Assembly: GCF_015831345.1 (NCBI RefSeq)
Contig: NZ_JADWYS010000001.1
Location: 4,306,618-4,370,617, forward strand
Direction: 5' to 3'
Source: Caenimonas aquaedulcis
Lineage (GTDB): Bacteria > Pseudomonadota > Gammaproteobacteria > Burkholderiales > Burkholderiaceae_C
DNA: 64,000 bases
Shown: one piece after another, positions 42,746 through 50,961 of the stretch
Layout of the letters: every line of letters begins with the position of its first letter
Numbering within the stretch: position 1 is the stretch's first letter
Position numbers and translations under genes: made by a program
The notes under the pieces: generated by a model
Seen by the model: the letters and a program-made list of their open reading frames with translations, nothing else
The model's database searches: none
Told to the model about the DNA's origin: nothing

Positions 42746-44833
42746 TCAGGGCGCGTAGCGGGTGAGGATCCCGAAGGCCGAAGAAGCGCCGCTGCGGTAC
42801 GTCCCGGTGTATTCGAAATCGAACCCCATCGGGATGAAGCCCGCGCTGCCGCCGGTGTTGGGCGGGGGGATGTGGCCGTTCGTGGCGATGGTGAGGTACG
42901 TCTGGCCGGCGCCCGAGTAGATCAGCCCGCGCACGGCGAACCCGTCTTGCGAGGCGGGAACATCCACCGTCGTGTTCACGGTTTGGTAGGCACTGGTGCA
43001 GTTGTGGCCCGAGGCCGCGTAGGTCGGCTGCGCGTCGATCGTTCCGGTGATGGTCATGCGCCCGGTATAGACGCCGGCGGTCGACGGGGTGTAGCGCAGC
43101 TCCATGTGCAGGTCTATCGCGGTGCCCCAGCGGCACGCGACGGTGCCGGTGCTCGTCTTGAGGAGTTCCTCGAAGCTCGTCGATGCGTCCGTCTTGAACA
43201 CCGCGGGCTCGAAGCGCGCCTGCATCGTCTTGTTGGAAGTCATGAGGATCTCGCAACCCAGGATCTGGCCGACGCACTCGGACGAGGCGCTCGTCCAGCC
43301 GACGAACTCCGAGAAGAACTGGGGGGACGCCTCCACGACCGCGCGTTGCCCGTAGCTGTAGGTCGCGGCCGGCGTGACCGTGCCGGCGCCCGATCCCGTG
43401 GTCGAAGTGGTCACGGTGAAGGTCGTGCCCGTCCCGCCCGTCCCGCCCGTGCCTCCGGTGCCTCCCGTTCCCCCGGTGCCGCCGGTGCCGCCGGTGCCGC
43501 CGGTACGCGTGAGCAGGTAAGTGCCGCCGCCTTCCTGCAGCGCCGACGACACGCCCAGGTAATAACGTCCGCTGGTGGACGGGGTGAACTGGATGCGCGA
43601 ATCGCGGTTGGACGGATAGGCGACGTCGTCGTGGTACGCGATGGAGGACCCGTTCGCGTCGTAAAGGTCCAGGTACGGGTCGTACAGCGTTCCCTTGGCG
43701 CCGCTGGCGCCCTGCAGGTCGAACGTGTAGGCCGTCCCCGCGACGAGGTCTGTCGCGAAGACGTCCACGTCGTAGGCGGTCTCCAGCGTGCTCGTGAGCG
43801 GCGTCGTCCCGAGCAGCGCCGTCGTGCTCCGGTCGCCGGCGATGTCTCCGGTGGTCCCGGTGCCGCCACCGGTGCCGGGGTCCGTGACGGTACCCGAGCC
43901 GAGGGCGGCGCTGACGCGGTAGGTCCCGGTGCCGTAGAACGCCCGTACGGCGAGGTAGTAGCGGCCCGACGCGGGCGCGGTGTACTGGATGCGCGAGTTG
44001 CGGTCGACGTTGTAGACGATGTCGTCATTTTCCGCGAGCTTGACCGCGCCGGCGTCGTAGAGGGCGAGCAGGGGGTCGAACAAGGTGCCCTGGTTCGTTT
44101 GCGACCCCTGCGCATCGAACGTATAGGTCGTGCCCGCGACCAGGTCGATCGCGAACCAGTCCTCGTCCCCGCTCGCGTCGATGCCGCTCGAGGCGCTGCC
44201 GCCGGGCGCGAGGGTTGCGGTGGTGCTGCGGCTGCCGGCGATGTCGCCTGTCGTCCCGCCCGTGCCTCCCGTTCCACCGGCGCCACCCGTCCCCGTGTCC
44301 CCGCAGTTCGCGGGATAGATCAGGCACGACAGCTGGTCGAGCGTGCCGAGGTAGAGGATGTCGTCGTCGGTCGCCGGCCCCATGACATACAGGGCGCCGT
44401 CCCCACGCACGCCGAGGTAATGCCCCGTCGCGGGATAGTGGACGAACGCGAGGACTTCATACACCCCGCTTTCCTTGGGGCCGTAGAAGAACTGGGGATA
44501 GCTGGTTTCGGCCCATGCCTGGAAGCTCGCCCACGTGAAAGGCGCGTGCGCCGCGCGAAGCGCCGTCCCCGCGTGGATCGCGGCGCTTCGCTGCTTGCCC
44601 GCTTCGCGGATCTTGGCCATGGGCGCGAAGACCTTCGTGCAGACGCCGTCGATGGAGCGGTAGTGGACGAACGCGGTGTCGTGCTGCCCCTTCTCGCACA
44701 GTGCCTGCGCCGGGCGCGCCTGGGCGCGCGCCCACGGCGACGCCCCCTGTGCCGGTTGCGAACCCCCGCCGCACCCGTGCAGCCACGAGCAGACCACGAG
44801 CGCCGCAAGGGCGCGTGCCATCACCAGTTTCAT
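42746..44833 (-). CDS. Lipoprotein with YPxTGHY module and two PPC-like domains
   Basis: The 695-residue protein has a lipobox (VVCSWLHGCGGG). A module at about 95-175 (WAETSYPQFFYG, VHYPATGHYLGVRG, LYVMGPATDD) is related to that of the protein at 41207. Two pre-peptidase C-terminal-like domains follow (about 205-310 and 340-440; TYTFDAQG, RYYLAVRAFYGTGTY, and TYLL). A (GGT)n linker (about 445-470), a Bacterial_repeat-like segment (GQRAVVEASPQFFSEFVGW) and a C-terminal beta domain complete it. These parts are typical of cell-surface adhesive or accessory proteins; no catalytic domain is seen. Confidence 0.8.
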   Translation of the reverse strand: MKLVMARALAALVVCSWLHGCGGGSQPAQGASPWARAQARPAQALCEKGQHDTAFVHYRSIDGVCTKVFAPMAKIREAGKQRSAAIHAGTALRAAHAPFTWASFQAWAETSYPQFFYGPKESGVYEVLAFVHYPATGHYLGVRGDGALYVMGPATDDDILYLGTLDQLSCLIYPANCGDTGTGGAGGTGGTGGTTGDIAGSRSTTATLAPGGSASSGIDASGDEDWFAIDLVAGTTYTFDAQGSQTNQGTLFDPLLALYDAGAVKLAENDDIVYNVDRNSRIQYTAPASGRYYLAVRAFYGTGTYRVSAALGSGTVTDPGTGGGTGTTGDIAGDRSTTALLGTTPLTSTLETAYDVDVFATDLVAGTAYTFDLQGASGAKGTLYDPYLDLYDANGSSIAYHDDVAYPSNRDSRIQFTPSTSGRYYLGVSSALQEGGGTYLLTRTGGTGGTGGTGGTGGTGGTGGTGGTGTTFTVTTSTTGSGAGTVTPAATYSYGQRAVVEASPQFFSEFVGWTSASSECVGQILGCEILMTSNKTMQARFEPAVFKTDASTSFEELLKTSTGTVACRWGTAIDLHMELRYTPSTAGVYTGRMTITGTIDAQPTYAASGHNCTSAYQTVNTTVDVPASQDGFAVRGLIYSGAGQTYLTIATNGHIPPPNTGGSAGFIPMGFDFEYTGTYRSGASSAFGILTRYAP
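43429..43503. repeat. (Gly-Gly-Thr)n-coding microsatellite-like repeat
   Basis: A run of about eight 9-bp units with small variations encodes a Gly/Thr linker of the PPC-domain lipoprotein. Its length could vary between isolates by slippage while staying in frame. Confidence 0.8.
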
Positions 44834-45218
44834 GAAGACCCTCCTGGGAGGGGTATAGCGGGTCGCTGTCGTCGAAACATCACCCGAATGGAGGATGCGG
44901 CGGCTCGCCGCGCCGGTTCGTGCCAGCGCGGTGGTCAGCGGGCGCGCGGCCCGCGGGTCGTGCGCGCAGTCAGCACGCCACGAGGTCCGTGTGCGCGAAT
45001 CCCTTCGTGTAATCGAGCACGGAGATCACTTCGGCCACCACGCGGAACACGGCCACCTCCCCGGGCGCCGGCATCTTCATGCTCGCGGGGTGCGGCGGGC
45101 CGCGCCGTCCGTGTTTGATGCGCGTCAAGCCGGCAGCGCGTTGGCCGGCCCGCGCGAAATTGTCTAGGGCCAACCGTTGCAATCGGTTACCCTCGCGGGG
45201 CAGTTTCGATGGGTGCGC
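44834..45218. other. 385-bp gap between divergent genes
   Basis: It contains promoter space for the lipoprotein (minus) and the channel (plus), plus one short minus-strand frame (44970-45080). An inverted repeat AACCG-N7-CGGTT (45173-45189) lies 30 bp before the channel start and may be regulatory. Confidence 0.5.
44970..45080 (-). CDS. Possible 36-residue peptide
   Basis: A short frame, MKMPAPGEVAVFRVVAEVIS and on to HTDLVAC, has protein-like composition (hydrophobic alternation, few Arg) unlike the Arg/Pro-rich shadow frames around it. A G/C-rich leader without a clear ribosome-binding site weakens it. It could be a small gene or a remnant of a longer one. Confidence 0.25.
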   Translation of the reverse strand: MKMPAPGEVAVFRVVAEVISVLDYTKGFAHTDLVAC

Positions 45219-46715
45219 ATGCTCAAGCAGTTCCTTACCAAGAAGTTCATCGCGGTCGCCGGGGCGAACATCCTGTTGGCCGTCGCTTCCGTCCACTTCC
45301 TGGAGAGCCCCGTCGGCTGGCTGTCCGCGACGCGCGCGAACGCCGGCGGCCTCATCGGCGACGGCATTCCCTTCCTCCAGTTCATCGCCTTCGCCTCCCT
45401 CGTCGAAGAGGTGATGTGGACGCTCGCGCGGCGCAACGTCGACTCGAAGGGCGGCACGCGCGTGCCGCGGCTCGCCCTGCAGATCGCGACCTTCGTGATC
45501 TACGTGGTGATGCTGTCGTCGGCCATCAGCCTCGTGTTCGAGAAATCCCTGGCCGCCATCCTGGGCGCGTCGGGCATTCTGGGGCTGGTGCTGGGCTTCG
45601 CCCTGCGCGGGCTGGTGTCGGACATCTTCTCGGGCATCGCGCTGCAGATCGACGCCTCGCTCGCGCCGGGCGACTGGCTGGATTTCCAATACCGCGGCCG
45701 CGACCTCTCGGGCAAGCTGCTCGACATCGCGTGGCGCACGGTGGTGATCGCCGACACGTCGGAGAACATCGTGATCATCCCGAATGGCGAGTTCGCCGCG
45801 ATCATGGTGACGAACCGGTCGCGGCCCACGCCCGTGTCGGAATACAGCACGACGATCGAGCTGGACGCCTCGCACGACGAGGCGCGCGTCATGGCCATCC
45901 TCGAGACGGCCGTCGACCGGGCGCTGATGGACGGCGTGCTCTCGCGGCCCGCGCCGTACATCCGCGTCGCGGGCGTGAAGGAAGGAATCATCACCTACCG
46001 CCTGCTCTACTGCCTGGAGGTCGGCCGCATCTCGCCGACGAAGGCGCGGCACACGGTGCTGTTCTACGCCCTGCAGTTCCTGAAGGCGGCGGGCGTGCCC
46101 GTGACGCGCACGCTGCGCAACGAGATCGCGCGCCCCGGCGAAGTGGGGCAGTTCCACTTCGACCACGCCGGCGCGCGCCTGCAGATGCTGTCCAGCGTGA
46201 ACTTCCTGTCGATCCTGCCGCCGGTCGATCTCGCGAAGGTCGCCGAGGAAGTGCGCACGTCGCGCCTCATCAAGGGGCAGCGCCTGCTCGTGGCGGGCGA
46301 GCCGGGCGACAGCATGTTCGTCGTGTCCGAGGGCAGCCTGGACGTGGTGATCGAATCCGAGGCCGGGCCGGTGACGGTGGGGCACCTCTGGCCGGGCGAC
46401 TGCCTGGGGGAGATGTCGCTCTTCACCGGGGCGCCGCGCTCGGCGACGGTGGTGGCACGCGAGCCCTCGGTCACCTTCGAGGTGCGCAAGGACACGATGG
46501 CGGGCATCTTCGAGCACAACCCGGCGCTGATCGAGCGCGTCGCGCACATGATCGCGCGCCGGCAGAAGGCGAACGAATCCGCGCTGCACAAACCGCAGGA
46601 TGCCGTGCAGCAGCGGGCCGAGGAGCGCAGCATCTTCCTGCGCATCCGCGACTTCTTCCGCCTGCGGCCCGACACCGACGCGTCGCGCGCGGCCGCGCTC
46701 GCAGAGATGCCGTAA
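45219..46715 (+). CDS. MscS-family channel with C-terminal cyclic-nucleotide-binding domain
   Basis: The 498-residue inner-membrane protein has four N-terminal hydrophobic segments, then the MscS pore and beta domain (ILGASGILGLVLGFALRGLV, SDIFSGIALQID, PGDWLDF, TVVIADTSENIVIIPN). A CNBD follows at about 345-460 with the phosphate cassette GEMSLFTGAPRSATVVA, including the key Glu and Arg. This is the plan of bCNG channels, which are gated by cAMP rather than tension. ATG 45219 is preferred over a TTG at 45177. The phosphagen kinase gene starts 7 bp after its stop, so both are in one transcript. Confidence 0.9.
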   Translation: MLKQFLTKKFIAVAGANILLAVASVHFLESPVGWLSATRANAGGLIGDGIPFLQFIAFASLVEEVMWTLARRNVDSKGGTRVPRLALQIATFVIYVVMLSSAISLVFEKSLAAILGASGILGLVLGFALRGLVSDIFSGIALQIDASLAPGDWLDFQYRGRDLSGKLLDIAWRTVVIADTSENIVIIPNGEFAAIMVTNRSRPTPVSEYSTTIELDASHDEARVMAILETAVDRALMDGVLSRPAPYIRVAGVKEGIITYRLLYCLEVGRISPTKARHTVLFYALQFLKAAGVPVTRTLRNEIARPGEVGQFHFDHAGARLQMLSSVNFLSILPPVDLAKVAEEVRTSRLIKGQRLLVAGEPGDSMFVVSEGSLDVVIESEAGPVTVGHLWPGDCLGEMSLFTGAPRSATVVAREPSVTFEVRKDTMAGIFEHNPALIERVAHMIARRQKANESALHKPQDAVQQRAEERSIFLRIRDFFRLRPDTDASRAAALAEMP

Positions 46716-46722
46716 GCCCGCG

Positions 46723-47667
46723 ATGTCGCTGCTGCACCGCTACCTGGACGACGCGCTGCGTGCCGGGCTGTCGGGCAGGGCGACATCCGCGGGGGTGCGG
46801 CTCGAGGACGTGATCCGCTCGGGGACGCGCCATCCGGACAGCTCGGTGGGGGTCTATGCGCCCGATGCGGACAGCTATGACGTGTTTCGCGAACTGTTCG
46901 AGCCGATCCTCGCGCATTTCCGCGCCTGCCCGTTGCCGCCCGGCAGCGAGCTCGCCTGCGTGAATCCGGCGGCCGTCGTGTCCACGCGCATCCGCGTCGC
47001 GCGCAACCTCGCGGGCCATGCGTTTCCCGCGGGCATGTCGCCGGCGGAGCGGCTGGCGGTGGAGGCGAAGATCGTGCGCGCGTGCGGCACCCTGGCCGTG
47101 GACACCGGCGGCTGGATCAGGAAGATCGGGGACATCCCGCGGCTGTCGCTCGGGTCGATGGTGGCCAGGCGCCTGGCCTTCGGGCGCGACGACAAGTACA
47201 TGGAGGCCGCGGACATCTACGCGGACTGGCCGGTGGGCAGGAGCGTGCTCAACACCCGCAACCGGCAGCTGTCGGTCTGGATCAACGAGGAAGACCACCT
47301 GCGCGTGGCGGTCGTCCTGCCCGGCGCCCGCGTCTCGGCGTGCGCCGACGTGGTGTCCACGGTGATGGCCGCGTTGTCGGCCCAGCTCGATTTCTGCGTC
47401 GACGCGAGCCTCGGTCACCTCACGAGCTGCCCGAGCAACGTCGGCAGCGGCATGCGGGCGAGCTACATGGTGGACATGCGGATGGACACGTCCCAGCAGC
47501 CGCGCCTGGAGGCCCTCGAGTCCGCGGGCGTCGTGCAGATCCGCGGCGCGTGGGGCGAGCACTCCGCGCGCGCCGGCGGGCTCGCCGACGTGGGGTTCCG
47601 CCGGCGCGTGGGCGCCCCCGAGGCGGCGCTGCTGCACGACATGCGCCTGTTGTGCGCGGGCGCCTGA
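46723..47667 (+). CDS. ATP:guanido phosphotransferase (arginine-kinase-like phosphagen kinase)
   Basis: The 314-residue kinase has the complete catalytic set of the family: STRIRVARNL (Arg89, Arg91), INEEDHLR (Glu189/190, Arg194), SCPSNVGSGMRAS (Cys236, Arg245), and QIRGAWGEHS (Arg274, Glu279) before a GGLADVGFRRR tail. Phosphagen kinases reversibly phosphorylate arginine or similar guanidines. McsB, the protein-arginine kinase, shares the C-domain but is Firmicute-specific and sits with McsA/ClpC, which are absent here. Phosphagen kinases are rare in bacteria. The N-domain is shorter than in animals (about 350 residues). It follows the CNBD channel by 7 bp. Protein or small-molecule substrate: open. 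Confidence 0.85.
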   Translation: MSLLHRYLDDALRAGLSGRATSAGVRLEDVIRSGTRHPDSSVGVYAPDADSYDVFRELFEPILAHFRACPLPPGSELACVNPAAVVSTRIRVARNLAGHAFPAGMSPAERLAVEAKIVRACGTLAVDTGGWIRKIGDIPRLSLGSMVARRLAFGRDDKYMEAADIYADWPVGRSVLNTRNRQLSVWINEEDHLRVAVVLPGARVSACADVVSTVMAALSAQLDFCVDASLGHLTSCPSNVGSGMRASYMVDMRMDTSQQPRLEALESAGVVQIRGAWGEHSARAGGLADVGFRRRVGAPEAALLHDMRLLCAGA

Positions 47668-47674
47668 GCCGGCG

Positions 47675-48766
47675 CTAGAAGAAGGCCGGATCGAGCGCCT
47701 GGACGCTCCCGGTGAAGCCCACCATCGCATCCGTGTTGAGCGAAAGGTTCGCCGCGAAGGCCAGCAGGTCGCCCTGCGTTTCGAACGTGCGCCCGGCACC
47801 CACCTGGTCCACGTAGGTCTGGACGGTCTCCGCGCCCGGCGCCGTATGGACGAGCTGTCCGTACACCTGCGTGACCAGCGCGGCGGTCGACACGCCGGGC
47901 GCGTAGAAGTCGATCATCTTCTGCGCGAGGGCGCCCATGCCGGACGTGAGGTCGGCCTGCGAGGTCCACATGCTCAGCTCGTGGATGCCGGGCAGGGCGC
48001 CGAGGCCCGCGTGCAGGAGAGCGGCGGCCTGCCACGCGTGGCCATCCGGGCCCCGCGTGTCGAGCGCGAAGAGCGCGTCGCTCAGCTGCACGCGCTCGAT
48101 GCCCGTGAGCGTGTCGGTCCCGGCGCCGGACGCGAGGGTGAAGCTGCCGTCGGCGAACGAATGCGCGTGGACGCTGGACAGGGGCGCGGCGATGACGGCG
48201 GTGTCGAGTGAGCCGGTGCCGCCGAGTTGGTCGTCGCCGGACGCGCCGAACACGGCGCCCGCCGGGGGCGACGTCTTGTCGAGCAGCGCGGTGAAGATCT
48301 CGCCGGGGCCCGTGCCGTTCACAGGCTGGAAGACGAGCGCGACGTTGCCGTCCGGGAGCAGCGTGCCCGCGTACGTCCAGCCGCGCGCGGCACCTTTCAT
48401 CAGCAAGGGCTCGCCCACCGGCTGGCCGCTGCTGTCGTAAAGCTGTGCGGTAAAGGCCCCAAAAGATTCGCCGTTCAAACGCACCGAACTGCCGTCGGAC
48501 AGGAAGACTTCGTCCTGGCCGGCCGACAACGCGGGTGCATCGGGGGGGCCCGCGATCGCGGATTCGCCGCCGACCTTCACGCCGGCGCCGTCGTAGCGCT
48601 GCGCGAACCATTGCGTCGACAAGTTTCCGGGCGTGCCGGAGGTCGTGCTCCAGGCGACCTCGTAGCCGCCGTCGGGCGTCGCGAACAGGTGGTGCAGCTC
48701 CTGGAAGCCTTCGGTGGTGGAATTGACGAGCGTGGCCTCGCCGGCGAAAAAAGTGGGGGTGGACAT
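47675..48766 (-). CDS. DUF4214-like, probably secreted protein
   Basis: The 363-residue protein has no signal peptide. It has an N-terminal beta-rich part (LHHLFATPDGGYEVAWST, WFAQRYDGAGVKVGG), then GIERVQLSDALFALDTRG, and a C-terminal helical part (LVTQVYGQLVHTAPGAETVQ, YVDQVGAGRTFETQGDLLAF) that matches DUF4214-type repeats of type I-secreted proteins. This suggests export through a T1SS signal in the last 60 residues; no transporter is nearby. Its start codon and Shine-Dalgarno region lie in one arm of a 13-bp perfect inverted repeat. Confidence 0.75.
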   Translation of the reverse strand: MSTPTFFAGEATLVNSTTEGFQELHHLFATPDGGYEVAWSTTSGTPGNLSTQWFAQRYDGAGVKVGGESAIAGPPDAPALSAGQDEVFLSDGSSVRLNGESFGAFTAQLYDSSGQPVGEPLLMKGAARGWTYAGTLLPDGNVALVFQPVNGTGPGEIFTALLDKTSPPAGAVFGASGDDQLGGTGSLDTAVIAAPLSSVHAHSFADGSFTLASGAGTDTLTGIERVQLSDALFALDTRGPDGHAWQAAALLHAGLGALPGIHELSMWTSQADLTSGMGALAQKMIDFYAPGVSTAALVTQVYGQLVHTAPGAETVQTYVDQVGAGRTFETQGDLLAFAANLSLNTDAMVGFTGSVQALDPAFF

Positions 48767-48818
48767 GATCGCTCCGTAAGGGTGGATGGGGTGGATGGGG
48801 TGGATGGAGCGATCATGT
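48763..48818. promoter_or_regulatory. 13-bp perfect inverted repeat enclosing three 9-bp direct repeats; covers SD and AUG
   Basis: Arms ACATGATCGCTCC (48763-48775) and GGAGCGATCATGT (48806-48818) are exact reverse complements. The 30-bp loop carries three perfect copies of GGGTGGATG (48780-48806, the last base shared with the right arm). On the gene strand the second arm reads GGAGCGATCATG, that is the Shine-Dalgarno sequence plus the start codon of the gene ending at 47675. If transcribed, the hairpin would hide both from the ribosome. Structure is seen; the regulatory role is inferred. Confidence 0.7.
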
Positions 48819-48861
48819 GCAGTCCCCCTCCTTCATATGGGTCAGCGCTTCGTAAGAACTG

Positions 48862-49647
48862 CTACGGGCGTTCGATCGACCCCGCGCCGGGCGCTTGCCG
48901 CTGAGGTTGCGCCGCTTCGACCCGCCCTTGTGCCGCCTCGGCGGTGCGCACGATCTGGCCCTTGTTTTCCTGCGCGGAGGCATACCACTTGCGCACGATC
49001 TCGCCCGCGGTGTCCTTGCCTCCCAGTCCGAAGGCGAGGCCCGCGGCCAGTGCGATCGCGCCGACGAAGGCCATGAACAGCGTGTTCACCAGCGTGGTGG
49101 CAATGCCGATCTGGTTGACCGCCACGACGATCGCGAAGGCCCAGACCATGGTCGCCGCGACCTTGGCCAGGAGCTCCGCGTTGCCGAGGCCCCCTTCGCT
49201 CGCCGCGCCGCGAACGACATTGCCGAGTGCCTTGGCAGCCAGGCCGCCGATCACCAGGACCACCAGCGCCACGATCACGTTGGGCAGCCACAGCAGCAGT
49301 TGGCGCAGGACGTCGGAGACGGCGGGCAGGCCCAGCGCGTCGAACGCGACGACCAGCGCGATGAGCCGGATGAACCACTTCACCACGAGCGCGATCATCC
49401 CGGACGAATCCGTGTTCGTGCCCATGCGCGAGACGAAGTCCGCCAGGCCCGCGCGGCGCGCGAGGTCCTCGAACTTCACGGCGCGCAGCAGGGCGGCGAC
49501 GCCCTTGGCGACGAGCGAGGAGACGAACCACCCCACGACCAGGATCACCGCGAAGCCCAGGACCTTGGGGATCGCGGAGAAGAAAAGGGCCATGGCCGCT
49601 GCCATGGATGTCATGAAGGCTGTGCTCCATTCGGTGATCTGCGTCAT
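48862..49647 (-). CDS. Mechanosensitive-channel-like membrane protein (TM_helix/CmpX type)
   Basis: The 261-residue inner-membrane protein has about five hydrophobic segments (PKVLGFAVILVVGWFVSSLV, MIALVVKWFIRLIALVVAFD, LPNVIVALVVLVIGGLAAK, LLAKVAATMVWAFAIVVAV and a pore-like AFVGAIALAAGLAFGLGGKD). The paired conserved helix repeat (WLPNVIVALVVLVIG..) is that of the TM_helix/CmpX group, related to MscS N-terminal regions. A basic, Gln/Ala-rich tail follows. It is probably a small-solute or stress channel. The start at 49647 is supported by GGAAGG-type SD just upstream; the longer frame to 49692 is unlikely. Confidence 0.8.
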   Translation of the reverse strand: MTQITEWSTAFMTSMAAAMALFFSAIPKVLGFAVILVVGWFVSSLVAKGVAALLRAVKFEDLARRAGLADFVSRMGTNTDSSGMIALVVKWFIRLIALVVAFDALGLPAVSDVLRQLLLWLPNVIVALVVLVIGGLAAKALGNVVRGAASEGGLGNAELLAKVAATMVWAFAIVVAVNQIGIATTLVNTLFMAFVGAIALAAGLAFGLGGKDTAGEIVRKWYASAQENKGQIVRTAEAAQGRVEAAQPQRQAPGAGSIERP

Positions 49648-49765
49648 GGGAAGGCTCCGTCGATGTGTGGTGAGCCAATCTCGTGGAGACACCGCGGGGC
49701 CCGCGTGGGAGCCGCAAAGGGTGCGGCGTAGGAGAGAGCGCCGAACCGCGAAGGCTCGACGAGGC

Positions 49766-50443
49766 TCAGTCGAGCAGGCCGTTCGAGACGCAGTAGAGCG
49801 TCATCTCGCTGTTCGTCCGGATCTCCAGCTTCTTCAGCACCTGGCTGCGGTAGGTGCTGACGGTCTTGCAGCTGAGCGAGAGCGCGTCGGCGATCTCCGC
49901 GGAAGTGCGGCCCCGGCCCATGTGCAGCAGCAGCTGGAATTCGCGATTCGACAGGCTCTCGTGCGGCTTGCGCCTCACCGTGCGCCCCATGTCGTATGCG
50001 AGCATGTCCGCGACGTCGGGGGACAGGTAGGCGTGGCCCGCGGCCACGCGCCGGATGGCTTCGACGACGTCGCGGGGCTCGCACAGCTTGCTGAGGAAGC
50101 CGCGCGCGCCCAGGCGCATGACGTTCACCGCATAGTTCGCCGCCGGGTAGCCGGAAAACACCAGCACGCCCACGTCGGGCGTGCGCGTGCGGATGGTGCG
50201 GATCATGTCGAGCCCGCCCTTGCCCGGCATCTCCAGGTCCAGCACGAGCACGTCCATCGGCACCACGCGGGTCAGGTCCATGGTGGCATTGCCGTCGCCG
50301 GCTTCGCCGACGACATCCATGTCGCCGTGCTCGTGCAGGTAGGCGCGCAGGCCCGTACGCACGATGCTGTGGTCGTCGGCGATGCCGACACGGATCATGT
50401 GGTGCGCCGCGACCCGGGTGTTGCACGGAATGGGTGCTTTCAT
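49766..50443 (-). CDS. NarL/FixJ-family (LuxR-type) response regulator
   Basis: The 225-residue protein has a receiver domain (IRVGIADDHSIVRTGLRAYL, phospho-Asp in VLVLDLEMPGKGG, Lys in FLSKLCEPRDV) and a LuxR helix-turn-helix (LSNREFQLLLHMGRGRTSAE, IADALSLSCKTVSTYRSQVL). A Met at 50398 would give the common MIRVGIADDH start and a 211-residue protein; 50443 has a slightly better context. No kinase is adjacent. A strong inverted repeat (50495-50514) lies 50-70 bp upstream and may be its own operator. Confidence 0.9.
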   Translation of the reverse strand: MKAPIPCNTRVAAHHMIRVGIADDHSIVRTGLRAYLHEHGDMDVVGEAGDGNATMDLTRVVPMDVLVLDLEMPGKGGLDMIRTIRTRTPDVGVLVFSGYPAANYAVNVMRLGARGFLSKLCEPRDVVEAIRRVAAGHAYLSPDVADMLAYDMGRTVRRKPHESLSNREFQLLLHMGRGRTSAEIADALSLSCKTVSTYRSQVLKKLEIRTNSEMTLYCVSNGLLD

Positions 50444-50494
50444 GGAGGGCTCTCGATACGAACGCCCCCAGCATGGCCGCGCGAGCCTGCGGCG

Positions 50495-50514
50495 TCCGTA
50501 CGTTACCGTACGGA
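50495..50514. promoter_or_regulatory. Inverted repeat TCCGTAC-N6-GTACGGA
   Basis: A perfect 7+7 bp inverted repeat with a 6-bp spacer lies in the 122-bp gap between the ChrR-like gene and the LuxR-type regulator, both on the minus strand. Position and symmetry fit an operator for a dimeric regulator, possibly the LuxR-type protein itself. A short terminator stem for the upstream operon is an alternative, but no T-run follows. Confidence 0.4.
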
Positions 50515-50565
50515 GCGGGTACCGATTTGCCGCGCCGGATGAGCGCCGCGCATGAGCGCCGGGAT

Positions 50566-50961
50566 TCAGAGAACCGGCGAGCCTCGAAGGTAGAGCGTCG
50601 CGCCTGTTTCCGTGTACGCGTCGCCGTGCCAGGTGCCGCGCCGCCCGACATGGAAGTCGCCGGTCCGCAGCTCGATGTCGGGCCCGATGCGGCAGCTGCC
50701 GGCCAGCACGAGGCATTCCTCGTCGACCTCGTGCAGGTGGCCCGGCACCGTCGTGCCGGGCGCGACCCGGACGAGGCACGACCTCACCTCGTCCGCACTC
50801 CAAAACATCTTGCGCTCGATCCCGGCAGCCACTGTCTCCCAGCCCGCAGCATCGCCAAGGCGCACGACCTGCGGGTTCGCCGGGCGGGACGTCGCCTGTT
50901 CCCGTATCGCTTTCATCACGCGCGCTTTCACCCGCGCCAGCAGCGCCTGGTCGTCCTTCAT
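50566..50961 (-). CDS. ChrR-like cupin anti-sigma factor
   Basis: The 131-residue protein is a single cupin: SCLVRVAPGTTVPGHLHEVD, EECLVLAGSC, and DFHVGRRGTWHGDAYTETGA with His/Glu metal-type positions. ChrR itself has an N-terminal zinc anti-sigma domain plus a cupin; here the N-terminal part (ALLARVKARVMKAIREQATS) is short and lacks the HxxxCxxC-type zinc site. The ATG overlaps the sigma gene stop (ATGA), which supports a sigma/anti-sigma pair. It probably senses singlet oxygen or another reactive species; inference from family. Confidence 0.82.
   Translation of the reverse strand: MKDDQALLARVKARVMKAIREQATSRPANPQVVRLGDAAGWETVAAGIERKMFWSADEVRSCLVRVAPGTTVPGHLHEVDEECLVLAGSCRIGPDIELRTGDFHVGRRGTWHGDAYTETGATLYLRGSPVL

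Noticed and set aside
43429..43503. 9-bp tandem repeat considered as a CRISPR or integration repeat
   Set aside because: It encodes a (GGT)n linker in frame inside a lipoprotein gene.
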